Origin: Nautilia sp. PV-1
Lineage (GTDB): Bacteria; Campylobacterota; Campylobacteria; Campylobacterales; Nautiliaceae
Length of the DNA: 64,000 nt
Direction: 5' to 3'
Assembly (NCBI RefSeq): GCF_004006315.1
Contig: NZ_CP026530.1
Coordinates: 1,528,501-1,592,500, forward strand
Positions 7,501 to 19,500 of this stretch are shown here, in pieces. Within the stretch, counting starts at the first letter, position 1; each line of letters begins with the position of its first letter. Below the pieces are notes generated by a model. That model did not search any database. It saw only the letters and a list, made by a program, of their open reading frames with translations, and was not told the origin of the DNA. The position numbers were made by a program, and so were the translations under genes.

Positions 7501-10432
7501 CTATTGCACTTTTAACAGTACTTATTGTCGCATCTCTATTATTAGAAATAGAACCGTTATTTGTTGTTACGCTTATACCGGTATCGGAAGTAATATTGCC
7601 GTAGTTTTTAATAACTTTATAGTTGTTTTCCGCATTTATACCGACTACTGAGCTGATTTCGCTGTTGTTGACAACACTGTTGTTATTATTAGTTACATTA
7701 ATTCCAATATTGTTTGAAGAATCAATAGTTCCGTTGTTTACTACTGTATTATTGTTGTTTTCAACATTTATTCCGTTAGTACTTTGGGCTATGGTTGCGT
7801 TGTTTTCAACTGTCCCGTTGTTGTCTGTTACATTTATACCGTTACTTCCTGAAAGATATCCGTTGTTTAAAACAGTGTTTTCGTTATCTGATACATATAT
7901 CGCATCGTTATTTGAAGTAATATTCCCATCTGTGTCGTTTAGAACTGTTCCGTTATTTGTGTTTACTGACATACCTGTATTTGAATTTATATTTTTTAAA
8001 TTAGTTATTGTTCCCACATTATTATTTACATATATTCCAATATCATTTGTAGTTACGTTACCATCATTTTGAATTAAACCGTTATTGCTTCCATTTATTA
8101 CAATACCTCTGCTGCTGCCTGAAGTGTCGTTGCTGTTAATAACACTATTATTTGTAATAGTATTATTATTATCATTTTGTACATATATCCCATAATATTG
8201 AACATCAATTGTTCCATTATTTGAAATCAATCCGATATTATCGCCATATGCTTCCATCCCGTTACCGCCGGTACTAGTAATTAACCCGTTATTAATCAAA
8301 CTTCCGACATTATTACCCTCTAAGTGTACAGCTGTAGACGTAGTATTAATATTGCCATTACTATCATTCAAAATAAGCCCGTTATTATTTCCGCTTAAAA
8401 ATATATCAATTGCTGCCGTCATACTGCTTGTATTTATAATATTACCATTATTGTCATGCTGTAAATAAACACCATAATGATTAGCATTTATATTACCGTC
8501 GTTAGTAATATTTCCTTCATTATTTCCATAAATTTCAATACCGTTATCATTTTCATTACTTATTGATCCATAATTCTCAATTACACCTAAATTATCACTT
8601 TCAATGTGTATTGAAGTCGAAGTCGTGTTTATATTTCCCCCACTATTATTTAAAACTGTTCCATTGTTCGTATTTATGTAAATTCCAATATTTCCGCTTA
8701 TTGAAGCATTATTAATTATATTACTGTTATTATTTATTACATTAATAGCGTTACTACTATTGGTAATAGTACCGTTGTTTTCTATTAAACCATTATTATT
8801 AGTCACTTTTATCGCACTGTCACCTCCTGACATATAACCTTTATTTAAAATACTGTTTTCATTATCTGATATTAACATTGATACATTGACTGCAGTAATA
8901 TTCCCGTCATTATCATTTAATACTGATCCGTTATTGGTACTTATATTTATTGCAGTAGGCGCATACATATATCCGTTATTAACAACACTGTTTTCATTAT
9001 CTGTCACTAATATACCGTAACTTGAACGATCAACCATTTTATTAGTGTTTTGTATAACTCCGTTATTAGTAACAACTTGTATACCCAATCCGGAATAAAT
9101 ATAAGCAATATTAGATATTAGATTATTATTATTTTGAACAAATATCCCCCCGTAGCCACCTGTTATTTGTCCACGATTTTCAACAAGACTGTAATTTGTA
9201 CCATTAACTTCTAAAGAAAATTTACCACTTGATATGGTTGCTCCCCAGTCGTTTAACAAATAACCGTAATTATCTGATACCAATATTGCACTATTAGAAG
9301 TAGACATTGTTCCATCATTTGAAACAGTGCCGTTATTTGTTTGAACTATTATTCCGTCATTATTAATTATTTCATTGCTATTTATAACACTACCGCTATT
9401 ATTATTCACATATATTGCGCCTAATGCAGCTGCATTTATTGAACCGTTGTTAATAATGTTTCCACTATTACTAGTCACTTCTATACCATAAGCATTTGTA
9501 CTTGAAATAGTTCCGTTATTAGTAATACCCCCTCCGTTATTTGATACTTTAATAGAACTTTCGCTAGAATTAATTTGTCCATCCGTATCATTTACTATAA
9601 CACCATTATTAATCATTGCTGATATTCCGCTACCATCACTGCTTGTAAGCGTTCCGTTATTTGTTATATTATTTTCATTATCATATACTAATATTGAAGA
9701 TTTTTTTGAGTTTATGTCTTTATAATTAATAATAGTCCCATTATTATCTTGTGTAATTTCTATACCGCTTCCCTCATCACTGTTTATTACACCATCATTT
9801 TGAATTCCTCCAAAAACACTGCCTATAACATAAACAGCACTTAAATTTGCATCAATTTCACCACCCGTATAATTATCTATAACTCCGTAAGTATCAAAAT
9901 TCACTATTCCGTTACCGGATATACTATTTAAAGTTCCTTTATTAGTTATAAACTGATTATTACTTCCTGTTGTTATTGCAGTTTTTTTTGATGTTATAAC
10001 GGCACCTACATCATTAAGTATTGTACCTTCATTGTATCCTCCAACAACAATACCTGAATCTACCATATCAACCAATGAGCCTTTATTAATAATTTCACCA
10101 TAATTATTTTCATACACTCCTATTGAAATTTGCGATGAATTAATTTTTCCGTCTGTATCATTGATTACAGTTCCATTATTGTCTTTTTCCAGATATATAC
10201 CAATACGATCGCTTGTAATATTTCCGTCATTGGATATTACATATCCACTTAACAGTGTGTCAGAAACATCAATACTACTTACACTAGTAGTAATACTTCC
10301 TGTATTAGTCACTGTTATATTTTCATCTCCTGCACTTGTTATTTGAGATGTAGTTGAAGAATCTATTGTCTGATTAGCCAATGCTATACATGCAACTATA
10401 CTTAATAAAAAGATTTTTTTTCCGACGTTCAT
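4592..10432 (-). CDS. Giant autotransporter (type V secretion), Asn/Gly-repeat passenger
   Basis: This is a 1946-residue outer-membrane autotransporter. A signal peptide (MNVGKKIFLLSIVACIALA) is followed by a passenger of about 1,650 residues built of imperfect 22-24-residue repeats of the type GINVTNNNGTVxNNGxIxS, rich in Asn, Gly, Ile, Val and Thr, as expected for a right-handed beta-helix. The last ~270 residues form the beta-barrel translocator (from about RQRGLNSGNKVF), with alternating hydrophobic strands and a terminal Phe (NMKF). No protease or catalytic motif was noticed, so an adhesin or surface-fibre role is inferred. It follows tpsA on the same strand after a 151-base gap with its own candidate operator. 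Cys is very scarce. Confidence 0.9.
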   Translation of the reverse strand: MNVGKKIFLLSIVACIALANQTIDSSTTSQITSAGDENITVTNTGSITTSVSSIDVSDTLLSGYVISNDGNITSDRIGIYLEKDNNGTVINDTDGKINSSQISIGVYENNYGEIINKGSLVDMVDSGIVVGGYNEGTILNDVGAVITSKKTAITTGSNNQFITNKGTLNSISGNGIVNFDTYGVIDNYTGGEIDANLSAVYVIGSVFGGIQNDGVINSDEGSGIEITQDNNGTIINYKDINSKKSSILVYDNENNITNNGTLTSSDGSGISAMINNGVIVNDTDGQINSSESSIKVSNNGGGITNNGTISSTNAYGIEVTSNSGNIINNGSINAAALGAIYVNNNSGSVINSNEIINNDGIIVQTNNGTVSNDGTMSTSNSAILVSDNYGYLLNDWGATISSGKFSLEVNGTNYSLVENRGQITGGYGGIFVQNNNNLISNIAYIYSGLGIQVVTNNGVIQNTNKMVDRSSYGILVTDNENSVVNNGYMYAPTAINISTNNGSVLNDNDGNITAVNVSMLISDNENSILNKGYMSGGDSAIKVTNNNGLIENNGTITNSSNAINVINNNSNIINNASISGNIGIYINTNNGTVLNNSGGNINTTSTSIHIESDNLGVIENYGSISNENDNGIEIYGNNEGNITNDGNINANHYGVYLQHDNNGNIINTSSMTAAIDIFLSGNNNGLILNDSNGNINTTSTAVHLEGNNVGSLINNGLITSTGGNGMEAYGDNIGLISNNGTIDVQYYGIYVQNDNNNTITNNSVINSNDTSGSSRGIVINGSNNGLIQNDGNVTTNDIGIYVNNNVGTITNLKNINSNTGMSVNTNNGTVLNDTDGNITSNNDAIYVSDNENTVLNNGYLSGSNGINVTDNNGTVENNATIAQSTNGINVENNNNTVVNNGTIDSSNNIGINVTNNNNSVVNNSEISSVVGINAENNYKVIKNYGNITSDTGISVTTNNGSISNNRDATISTVKSAIEVADNEGYISNYYGGTMSSSDSSVINVTDNNGEIDNVGNLLGSTNNSVINVVNNNGKINNYYYIYNGDIGINVTNNDGNITNYYNLSSDVGIQVEMNKGMITNGSDDSTNAQIITSKTSIQVADNEGYITNYGVIESSNDYDINVTDNNGTIANKGTLEVSVGGIYVTNNNNTVLNNGTINTTTGINVQNNFADVINQNIISSDSHTGILVTTNNASIINDISGNIDSTISGIEVSDNEGNITNNGTLSSSSEYGINVNDNNAEITNNGNINSGTGIFVNNNNKNITNDGFISSNTGIMATTNNGFVINETDGNITSMNSGIYIINNENTITNNGYISSTDSGIKVKDNNATVENNALITGSGKGINVENNYANVTNNNLITSNTGISVTTNTGTVLNDTEGNITAQTGIYIGGSEAGTVINNGTITAEYTFQAPTATSGTFTNNGTVKGDIDAKGVDVINNGDLKLSISNTVYSKTYTQNAQGILDLDIEVNNTTLSAQTPYIQTSGDITFKEGSTIKVNFVNTTDDTIGKWFDSLSDSSQLRYKEFNNSEGLIAETTDGNISTDIYSLNFVDNSALLAFSAENNGTAMNLIVRKADEGLETLVNNTGDTYVIGTAKALDTIFNQPKINADIDGFLTTLDSRSSDEDKVNDLAEATPVNTLTTSVAALRMSNMINSIIGARQRGLNSGNKVFKDRNLWIKPYYTYTTQSNKDGYKGFSAHTHGFVLGIDGEYSDSKRLGLAFAYSKSDVNTNDLPQSSDLDGYTFIMYGSKPVVNYQSMLSYQIGIGVQKVNTSRYISAIGQTASGSYNAKLFYLQTVMNKNMQIKDQLTFIPKIKFAYKYYHTPSYSETGAGGLNLNVSGYNTEEMILGTGGLLSYKLNLSTDFEAYANIDYNFKNDRQTVSASFQGANDVVFDTDGIKNSAATFNGGMSVDKKLQHNTSFSFGFNIDRKTSGFTSRSVFAKYNMKF

Positions 10433-10583
10433 AGTTAACCTTTTTTTTATAAAGTTTTAATTCTATTTTAATAAAATAAACAAATTGATGCCATGACATT
10501 TCAGCTCAAAATTGAATTAGTTTATTTTTTATTTGCAGTAACTTTTTGAAGTAAAAAAAAGAGTGAAAGAAAAATTAATATAA
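10433..10583. other. Intergenic region tpsA / autotransporter
   Basis: This 151-base AT-rich gap holds the autotransporter ribosome binding site (AAGG, 10439-10443), A/T-rich sequence that could provide a -10 element, and the 16-base motif at 10493-10508. No hairpin terminator for tpsA was recognised. Confidence 0.5.
10493..10508 (-). promoter_or_regulatory. Candidate operator, copy 2 (upstream of autotransporter)
   Basis: On the minus strand it reads TGAGCTGAAATGTCAT and ends 61 bases upstream of the autotransporter ATG. It differs at two of 16 positions from the copy at 23873-23888, which lies 60 bases upstream of tpsB in the same orientation. Binding by the neighbouring AraC-family regulator is inference. 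Confidence 0.5.
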
Positions 10584-13500
10584 TTAAATTTTTCCTTCTG
10601 TATTAATAATATTTTCTTTTTTCTGTTTTACGTCAGCATTAGGATTAGTTGTGTTTTGCAATTTATGATAAACAGAGAACAGAGTACTGTTATACATATC
10701 TATAAGAGTACCGCTTATAACTCTGTTGTTAAATACAATTAAATCCAAATTTATAAACGAATCGGACGGCAATAAATTACTAATCAAATAAGCTGACAAT
10801 AAATTTTTTGATTCTAATGCGGCAACATTGACTTCTCCTCCTGATAACACATTTAAAGGTGTATCAGGAGCACCAATAATACCGTTTAATGCAGTTAAAA
10901 GCACATCGTTTGAAGCTACAATATTATAAGGCAGTTTTTCATTAGGGAAAATATTTCCATCTTCGGAAGTTATATATGCATTTTTAGTTTCTATATAAGA
11001 TACAAGAACATCGTCTTTAGCATCGATATAAGTATTTGCTCCCAAAATTTCACTGCCGCTTTGCTGAGTGAACGCGCCGTCGGTTAAAATGTTAATATCT
11101 CCGTTTTTATTGTAAAGAGCATAACCGTCTCCGTCTATATCCGAAGCTGTAATTGATTTGTCGTTTCTGATATCGATATTGTTAGCCGCACTGTTATATG
11201 CGTCTATATAATTAACATCTGTATCCAGATATTTCTCATTTACCCCGTCATCTCCGATACCGTTTGCGGCTTTTGCTAATAAGCTGTCGCCTACGATATC
11301 AACATCTTCATCTCCGTCTTGAGTTATTGCGCCATTTTGTGATTCAAGAGATATCTCTTTTGGTGACTGAACATAATCGATATTCATATTTCCTGCGGAA
11401 TTCAATGCCACGTTTCCGTTATCAGAAACTATATTAGAACCTTTTGCCTGTGTAAACGTTCCGTCTGTTGAGAATGTAATATCTCCTGACGCCTGAAGTC
11501 CACTTAATGTTCCTACCGCTCCTACAACTGTGTCTTTGCTGTTATGTAAATTTATATTGCCGTTACTGCTTACTGCCGCAACCACATCCGCTGAAATTTT
11601 TATAGCTTCATTTAATACTGACTGAATGCTTCCGGCTGCCTGAAGCATTACATTGTCTCCCGCTATATTCATACTTGATGCGTCATCACCTGATATTGCA
11701 CCGTTTAACGTAGTAATATATGCGTTTTTACTTTGAAGGTCAGACAATAAGATATCGTCTTTGGCATTTATAGTCACATCCTGACCTGATATTTTTGTAG
11801 CACTTTGCTGAGTGAACGCGCCGTCGGTTAAAATGTTAATATCTCCGTTTTTATTGTAAAGAGCATAACCGTCTCCGTCTATATCCGAAGCTGTAATTGA
11901 TTTGTCGTTTCTGATATCGATATTGTTAGCCGCACTGTTATATGCGTCTATATAATTAACATCTGTATCCAGATATTTCTCATTTACCCCGTCATCTCCG
12001 ATACCGTTTGCGGCTTTTGCTAATAAGCTGTCGCCTACGATATCAACATCTTCATCTCCGTCTTGAGTTATTGCGCCGTTTTGTGATTCAAGAGATATCT
12101 CTTTTGGTGACTGAACATAATCGATATTCATATTTCCTGCGGAATTCAATGCCACGTTTCCGTTATCAGAAACTATATTAGAACCTTTTGCCTGTGTAAA
12201 CGTTCCGTCTGTTGAGAATGTAATATCTCCTGACGCCTGAAGTCCACTTAATGTTCCTACCGCTCCCACGACTGTGTCTTTGCTGTTATGTAAATTTATA
12301 TTGCCGTTACTGCTTACTGCCGCAACCACATCCGCTGAAATTTTTATAGCTTCATTTAATACTGACTGAATGCTTCCGGCTGCTTGAAGCATTACATTGT
12401 CTCCCGCTATATTCATACTTGATGCGTCATCACCTTGAATATCCCCGTTGCTGACCAGATACAAATCTTTACCTGTCAATGAGTCTATTGATAAAAGAGT
12501 CGGAGCAAACAGATAAATATTGTTACCGGTTGTAGCTTTTACAACACCGTTTGTATAAATAGGATTTTCCTGCGTTCCTATAGGAGTATCGTTCAACATA
12601 GTTAAAATTATATTTTTAGAATCTATTAAATTAGTTCCTAAATTATAAACACCGTTATTACCGTTTATTTCAGTAGTTCCACTTTGATTGTCAATATTTC
12701 CGTTTAACTGAACTTCTCCTCCGTTATTGCTGTTTACAACAACACTTCCGCTGTCATACCCCATACCGTTAAGTTCTATATTACTGTAGCTTTGCTGTTT
12801 AACTCCGTTGATATATAGTCCGTTATCCGGATTGCTGTTCGTATTGATTTCTTGTAAATTTACATTTTTACTTGTAAAGTTATTTACTGTAATATGAGTA
12901 TTACCGTTGACATAACTGACTTTTCCGCTGCCTTCAAATGTTGCATCGTTTAAGTTAATATTGACAGCTCCTCCAGGCTGAACGATATCTTTAAGATATA
13001 CTGTACTGTCATCAGAAGAAGCAATATAACGTGCATCCTCACTGTAAGGGTCAATATCGGAATAAATATTTACTGTCTGATCTGTAACACCGCTTTGCAT
13101 TGTACCGTCTAAAACTAAAGAAACGCCTTTTTCAGCATTAATATTTATATTGCCGTTAGCTGTAATATTATCAATATAATATTTTGATTCCGCCGCGGTT
13201 TGTAATATATTCTCAGTTGAAATTTGTTCTCCTGTATCAGGGTCGGTAGAATATGTGTAATATTTATAATATGTAGCTCCCGGATTAAGTGTTAAGAAAA
13301 GATCTCCTTCGGTTTTAATATTGCTTAAATCCAATCCGTCTATGACATAATCTTCATTTAACGGAACATCTGTAAGTTCACTCAGTTTCAATCCAAGATA
13401 AGTGTCATAAAAACTGTTTGTAGTTATAGAAGGATTATCGCTGTCGCTTTTTTGAAGTTCAATTTCTACAGGATTTTCACTGCTTCCGATTGAACCTTTT

Positions 13501-16500
13501 ACTGCGTTTATATTAATATTTTTTGACAGTAATAACGCTCCGCTGTTAGAATAAATATTCCCGTATGAATTATATACTGAAGTTTCTCCTCCGTAATTAG
13601 ACACAACGCCGTTAAACACAACATCTCCTGAACCGTAATTGTTAATGTTTACGCTATGGTCCACACTCATTGAATGATATACCGGAATAAACGGAACAAC
13701 ATCTTCACTCGGCACATAAGACATTTGTAAATTAGGCTCGTTTGCATTATCGCTTTCAACATTAATATTATTTAATTCTAAATTTTTATTCGAATAGTTG
13801 TTAATGGTTACATCAGGATATACATTTTGAATGTAAATATCGCTTGTACCTGTTATTTGACCGTTGGAATTAAGTTCTATCAGTCCTTTATCGTGATTAA
13901 TTAAATCATTAACAACTATATTGTCTCCGTCAGTTTGTGCTGAAATATCTCCACCCTGAGCGGTAATAGTGCCGTCGGCAGCAATATTAAGAGCTTGTGA
14001 AACTGAAGATTCCTGATAAATTTCCGAATTCATACTTATAACAGAACTGCCGTAATAATCACCGCTCATTTTTGAAACTTGCGTACTGTTTGTAAATTGA
14101 GGAACCCATTCATCGACAACTTTCCATACTTTTTTTACAATCCATCCGATAATAGGAATATTAGACACTACATCTACAAGTTTTTTGGTTTGTGTTAATA
14201 CCCATGTTACAACCGTATGACTGGTTGTATCAGCAACATTTACATAAGTATCTGCATCTTTTTCTGGAGCATAAGTCTGAACATAAAGATCGGTAGTGAT
14301 TAATTTGCTTCCGCTTTCGAAATTAGCATTGGAATTTACATGCATTTCATTATCGGTATAAGCTCTTAAACTACCGGTAACTCCTGCATCAATTGTAGCA
14401 TTGGAATCGGTTTTGGATAAAAAGATATTGTCTTTATCCTGTTTGCTGATTACACTTATTTTGTAAGCTGCATTTAATGTGGCTCCGCTGTTAATATTTA
14501 TATTGGTATTAGATGTTGCATCAACATTCGCATACGCTTCCGAATTAGAATCAGCCGCTACTGTTTCTGACGTAGCATGGGAATTCGCTTCAAAACTTGT
14601 AACTTCTGCTAATATGTTGATTGTTTTTGCTTTTAATTCTGCATTTTCTTTTACATTTACCTCAACATTTTGATTAACGTTGACATTTGTTTCAGTTTGA
14701 TTATAAGTAACAGCCGATCCTGTAACAATACTGGCGACTGCATGAGCATTTACATAACTCAAAGCATTTAATCCTATATTTTCACCTGCAAGAAGACTTG
14801 CTCCGGCTTCAATATTCGTATAAATATTAGCATTAATATTAGTAGTGGCTATCGTACCTGTAGTAGTCAACAGTCCTCCCGTACCTCCGAGAGTATTACT
14901 TAATGCTTCATTTCCGGCATATGCATTAATACTGATATCCCTTCCGGCATTTAATACATTATCATCTCCAATTACCGAACCTACATTTGCATTGCTTGTA
15001 GAAACGGCTTCTGTTGCACCAGCAGCTAAAGCGCTGTACATAAATCCGTTGCTTGTAGCCTGTGTTTTACCAAAAGCTTTTGAATTTATATATATATCTC
15101 CATTTGTAGAAATTTGCGTATTATCACCGGTAACACTTAATATATTGGCGTTTCTTGTTGCTTCAGACAATGACCCGGTACCTCCGACTAAACTTTCCCC
15201 TACAGCTGAAAAAGCTTTCGCGTCAATTGTATTGTCGGTAAAATAATTACCGTTGTCATCCGTATTTTCAAAAGCTTTCATATAAAAATTATTCGCTTTT
15301 ATATTATTATCAGAGCCTACCGTACTTGTTAAAGTAGGAGTCCATGTTGCAACAGCCTTAGAAAGTCCTACAGTTAATCCTCCTAAAGACACATCAACAC
15401 CGTCGGCTTCACTTGAAAGAGTTGCAATAGATGATGATAAAATTGAAGTATCTCCACTGCTTGTTGAAATAACTCCGTCACCAAATCCGGCAATAAGAGT
15501 AGGAGTTAATTCTATATCGCTAAATGAACCTGTCCCGCTTAATATACCGCCTGCAGCCGCCTGGGCAAGAGAACTGGAGTTGTACTCATTATCTGACGCG
15601 CTTATATTTATATTTCCGGTTGTATCGACTTTAGAGCTTTTAACAATAGCGGTTGTACTGCCTTTTTGAATAAATTCAGCTTTTACTATACCGGCTGCAG
15701 CCGCTCCTATTGCCGCTCCGTAAGCAGTTACACTATTTGATGACAAATCACTGGAAGCCGCAATATTAAAATCACCTTTGCTAATTGTCAAAACAGAACC
15801 GCTGTCTGTATAAGCTTCATTTGTATAATTTACATTAAACTCTGAAACAGCCGCACCCAGACCAACTGAACCGGCAGCTCCGGCATAACTTTTAATACTG
15901 TTTTTATTCAAAATCAGATTACTGTTAATATTTAATGACCCTGTATTTATATTTACATTTTTACCTATATATGCTTTGGTATCGGCTCCGACATTAGCTA
16001 TACTGACAGCTCCTCCTATACCTAATACACCGGAAACTGATATACCGCCTGAGATTAAATCTAAAGAAGTGGTATCAGATGTTTCAACTGACGTTGCCCC
16101 TCCGACATTTAAAACACTGTTATCTCCAATTGCCGCCTGAGTTGTTTCGTTTGGAACATAATCCGGATCAAATGCATTATCAACATTCAAGCTTGTAGTT
16201 TCAGCGTCAATTTCACTTTTTGCGCTTGTTGCGGTATCGGAATCTCCAATCTGATCACCTACATCACTTTTTGATATTAACGTATCTGTTTTATCTTTAG
16301 TATCTTTAGAAGCATCTAAAGCGTCGTCGTTTATATTCGTATTAATATTTGCAATTGAAACCGAACCTGACACGCCCTCAGCCAAACTTCCAGAAAGCGT
16401 ACTCACTTCACTAGTAACACTTTTATAAGCTTCAGCACTTATTAAAAAATCTCTTCCCGCATTTAACAGGGTATAATCACCTAATTTTGCAGAAGAGGTA

Positions 16501-19500
16501 TTATGAATCGTCGCTACGTCTATAGAACCGCTGACACCTACAGCACCGTCACTTCCGGCACCCGGTGAAGAATCTATTGATGAATGGTTTTTACTTTGGA
16601 TTTTGACATCCTGCACTGAAGTTTTGTAATTATCGTCCTGATTGATTAACATTTTATTTGCGCCGCTTGCATATGTATATGCTTTTGCCGTTGAATCTAT
16701 TGTATTAATTGTTACTGAACCTGCAGCCCCTGCAAAAGCGCCTACACTGCCGGTTGCCGCAAATGTAATGGTATCGGCATAATTATCAGCCAGTATTGAC
16801 ATAATTCCTTTTGCGTTTAAGATAGAATCCTGGGCATAAGCATTAGTGTTTTGAGTAACACTGGTAACTACAACTGAACCTCCGACACCTGCTACAAGTC
16901 CAATACCTGTGCCTCCGGCAAGGATACCTTGTTTTGTTTCATTGTTTAAAGTTCCGAGTTTTGTAGTATCAGAAGCGGAAACTCCCAAATCACCTTCCGA
17001 ATTAACATTAGAATTTAAAATATAAGCGTTGACATGATTATCAACATTTATCACTGCAGCAGAACCTGCTAAAGACGCCCCTCCTGAGAATCCTCCGCTA
17101 ACTACTACAGAGTTTAAATATTCCAAACTTTGCGCATTAACATTAACTGCTTTTTTGGCATATACATTACTGTTTTGAATATATGCGTTTAGAGTGTTTT
17201 GAAGCATACTTGTATCGCTTGAGGCGCCTATTCCGGCGTCTCCTCCTATAGCCAAACCGCCTATATTAGATTTAATATCATTATAACTTACCGCACGGAC
17301 TCGGACTTGCTGAAGGGCATTTGCATTGTCATTATCGCTGTTAATATTAGATGAGTCTATATAGCTGTCTATACTGTCTCTGAGCAGATTAACCGAAACG
17401 CTTGCCGCAACACTTGTACTGCCGCTTCCTGAAAGATTGGCTACATCAGACTCTATTTTTTCACTTGCCGATGCCAATATATCTATACCGTTAATATTTT
17501 CTGTATCACCGCTTAAATCTGATTTTAAAGTTTCTACCGCTGCATTTCCGTCAGCTTTAACGCTGCTGCTAAAAATATATGATTTAATTGTATTTTCAAT
17601 AATATTAGTCACAATTGAACCGTCAGCCCCTAAAGCAACGCCTACTGATAAAATCCCTGACATTGCTGTTAGAACATTTTTTTCTTCTGAAAGAATAGAA
17701 ATTGAATTCTCAGCAACCACTGAGCTGTATGAAATATAGCTATTCATTGTATCTTTAATAGTATTGATTACCACCGCGCCTGCTGCGGAAGCCGAACCTG
17801 AAACAGCCGCTCCGGCTGCTTTGGCGCTAATAGATTTGTCACTTACAGAGGATATGATAATATTACCACCGTTATTAACTGTAGCATTGCTTATAAACGC
17901 ATCAATTTCATTACTTATTGTATTATAAAGAGTTGAAAGACCAATTGCTGCACCGTCAGAACCAGCGGCCTGTCCCGCCTGAGTATCTATTGACGAACCA
18001 TCATTTGCCAATATGTTTATATCCCCGTTTGCCGATACGGTTTTTGAATTGTTATTAATATATGCCTCAATGTCATCCGCAATATCATTAATAACAATAG
18101 CGGCAGAAACGGCAAGCCCTTCCGCTCCGATACCTAAAGACGCAGATAAAGCATTTATTGTTGCGGATTCAACGGAAGAGATATTTAAAGAATCTGCTGT
18201 AATTCCTGAATTGCTTACATAAGCATAAATATCGTTACTTATACTGTTTTTTGAAAATGCAGCACCTATACCTGCACCGCTTATGGCAATTCCTCCTGCT
18301 TTGGTATTAATAGTCGAGCTGTCTTCTGCTGAGAGACTAACACTTCCGCCTGCTGTAACGTCTGAACCGTTTGTAATATCAGCCGTGATATCATTCGAAA
18401 TATTATTTATTGATACAGACCCGGCAATAGACACGCTTAAACCTAAACTTAAGCTACCACTGCAGCTTGCGGTATATGAATCTATTTCCCCTTTAGAAGA
18501 TGAATCGATTTTAATAGTTTTGGCGTATATCGTACTTGAATCAATTGAAGCAGAAGTTTTATTATTCAAATCATTTTGAGAATAAGCCCCTGCCAATCCT
18601 GCCGATGTTTTAATAGCTGTAACGGCGCTTACGGCACCTGCAAAACTTTTTATATTACTGGTGTTTGATGCCGCAATATCAATATCATTAGCATTGTTCT
18701 GATTTGCCTGATTATTTGAACCTGTAATAGCTGCGGTTGTTGTATCATTTATTCTATTTAAAGATACAGACCCGGAAAGCCCTATACCGAATTGCCCCGC
18801 CATACTGTCCTGAGGTTTTTGAGTTCCGAAAGTAGTAGTAACGGCTCCGGCTAAAGACACTGCATCTATTTCACCGCTGTTTAGAGAACCTATATTAGTA
18901 ACACCCGTATTGTCAAATCCTGTACCGTTTAAATTAGCCTCGGTATCCCTGTCAATTTCATTTATAGAAACCGATGCTCCTATACCTACACTTGTAGATA
19001 GCATCACTCCACCGGTTACATTGAAAAGTTTTGAATAATCACTGGAGAGCAGGTCAATACCGTCAGTTGAAGAATCTCCTGTTACAACTAAATTGGCATT
19101 ATTTATATTAGCCTGAGTAACGTTATTAATTTTCAAATATGAAACGCTTCCCGCTATTCCATACTGTTCTGCATTTCCTCCTGATGCGGCAATTGAAATA
19201 TTTTTTGTATTAGTATTAGCTTCGACTGACAGCTGTTTTGTCAAAATATTTGAATTATCTCTTATTTCCGCTTTTGTAGTATCATCATACTGAATATCAA
19301 GATACGAACCTCCAAGCCCGTTTCCGCTGCTGTCTGTTAGTCCCACTACACCTGCAAGGTTCATAGTTTCAATATTTGTTAAAGCGTTTACTGACAATGT
19401 ACCGTAATCGCTTTGTCCCTGATTGATTTGTGTATTTTCCCCCAAATAAGCTTCAGTATCGTTTTTCATATGAAAATAATTCACAGATCCTGCTATTCCG

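Noticed and set aside
7623..8072. 149-residue plus-strand open frame
   Set aside because: Same cause: antisense of the repeat passenger, hydrophobic by complement of Asn/Asp codons.
4592..10432. CRISPR-like periodicity
   Set aside because: The period is about 70 bases but the units are degenerate and translate as one continuous frame with signal peptide and barrel; no constant direct repeats with unique spacers.
14845..15246. 133-residue plus-strand open frame inside tpsA
   Set aside because: Antisense shadow of the tpsA repeats; composition follows the opposite strand.
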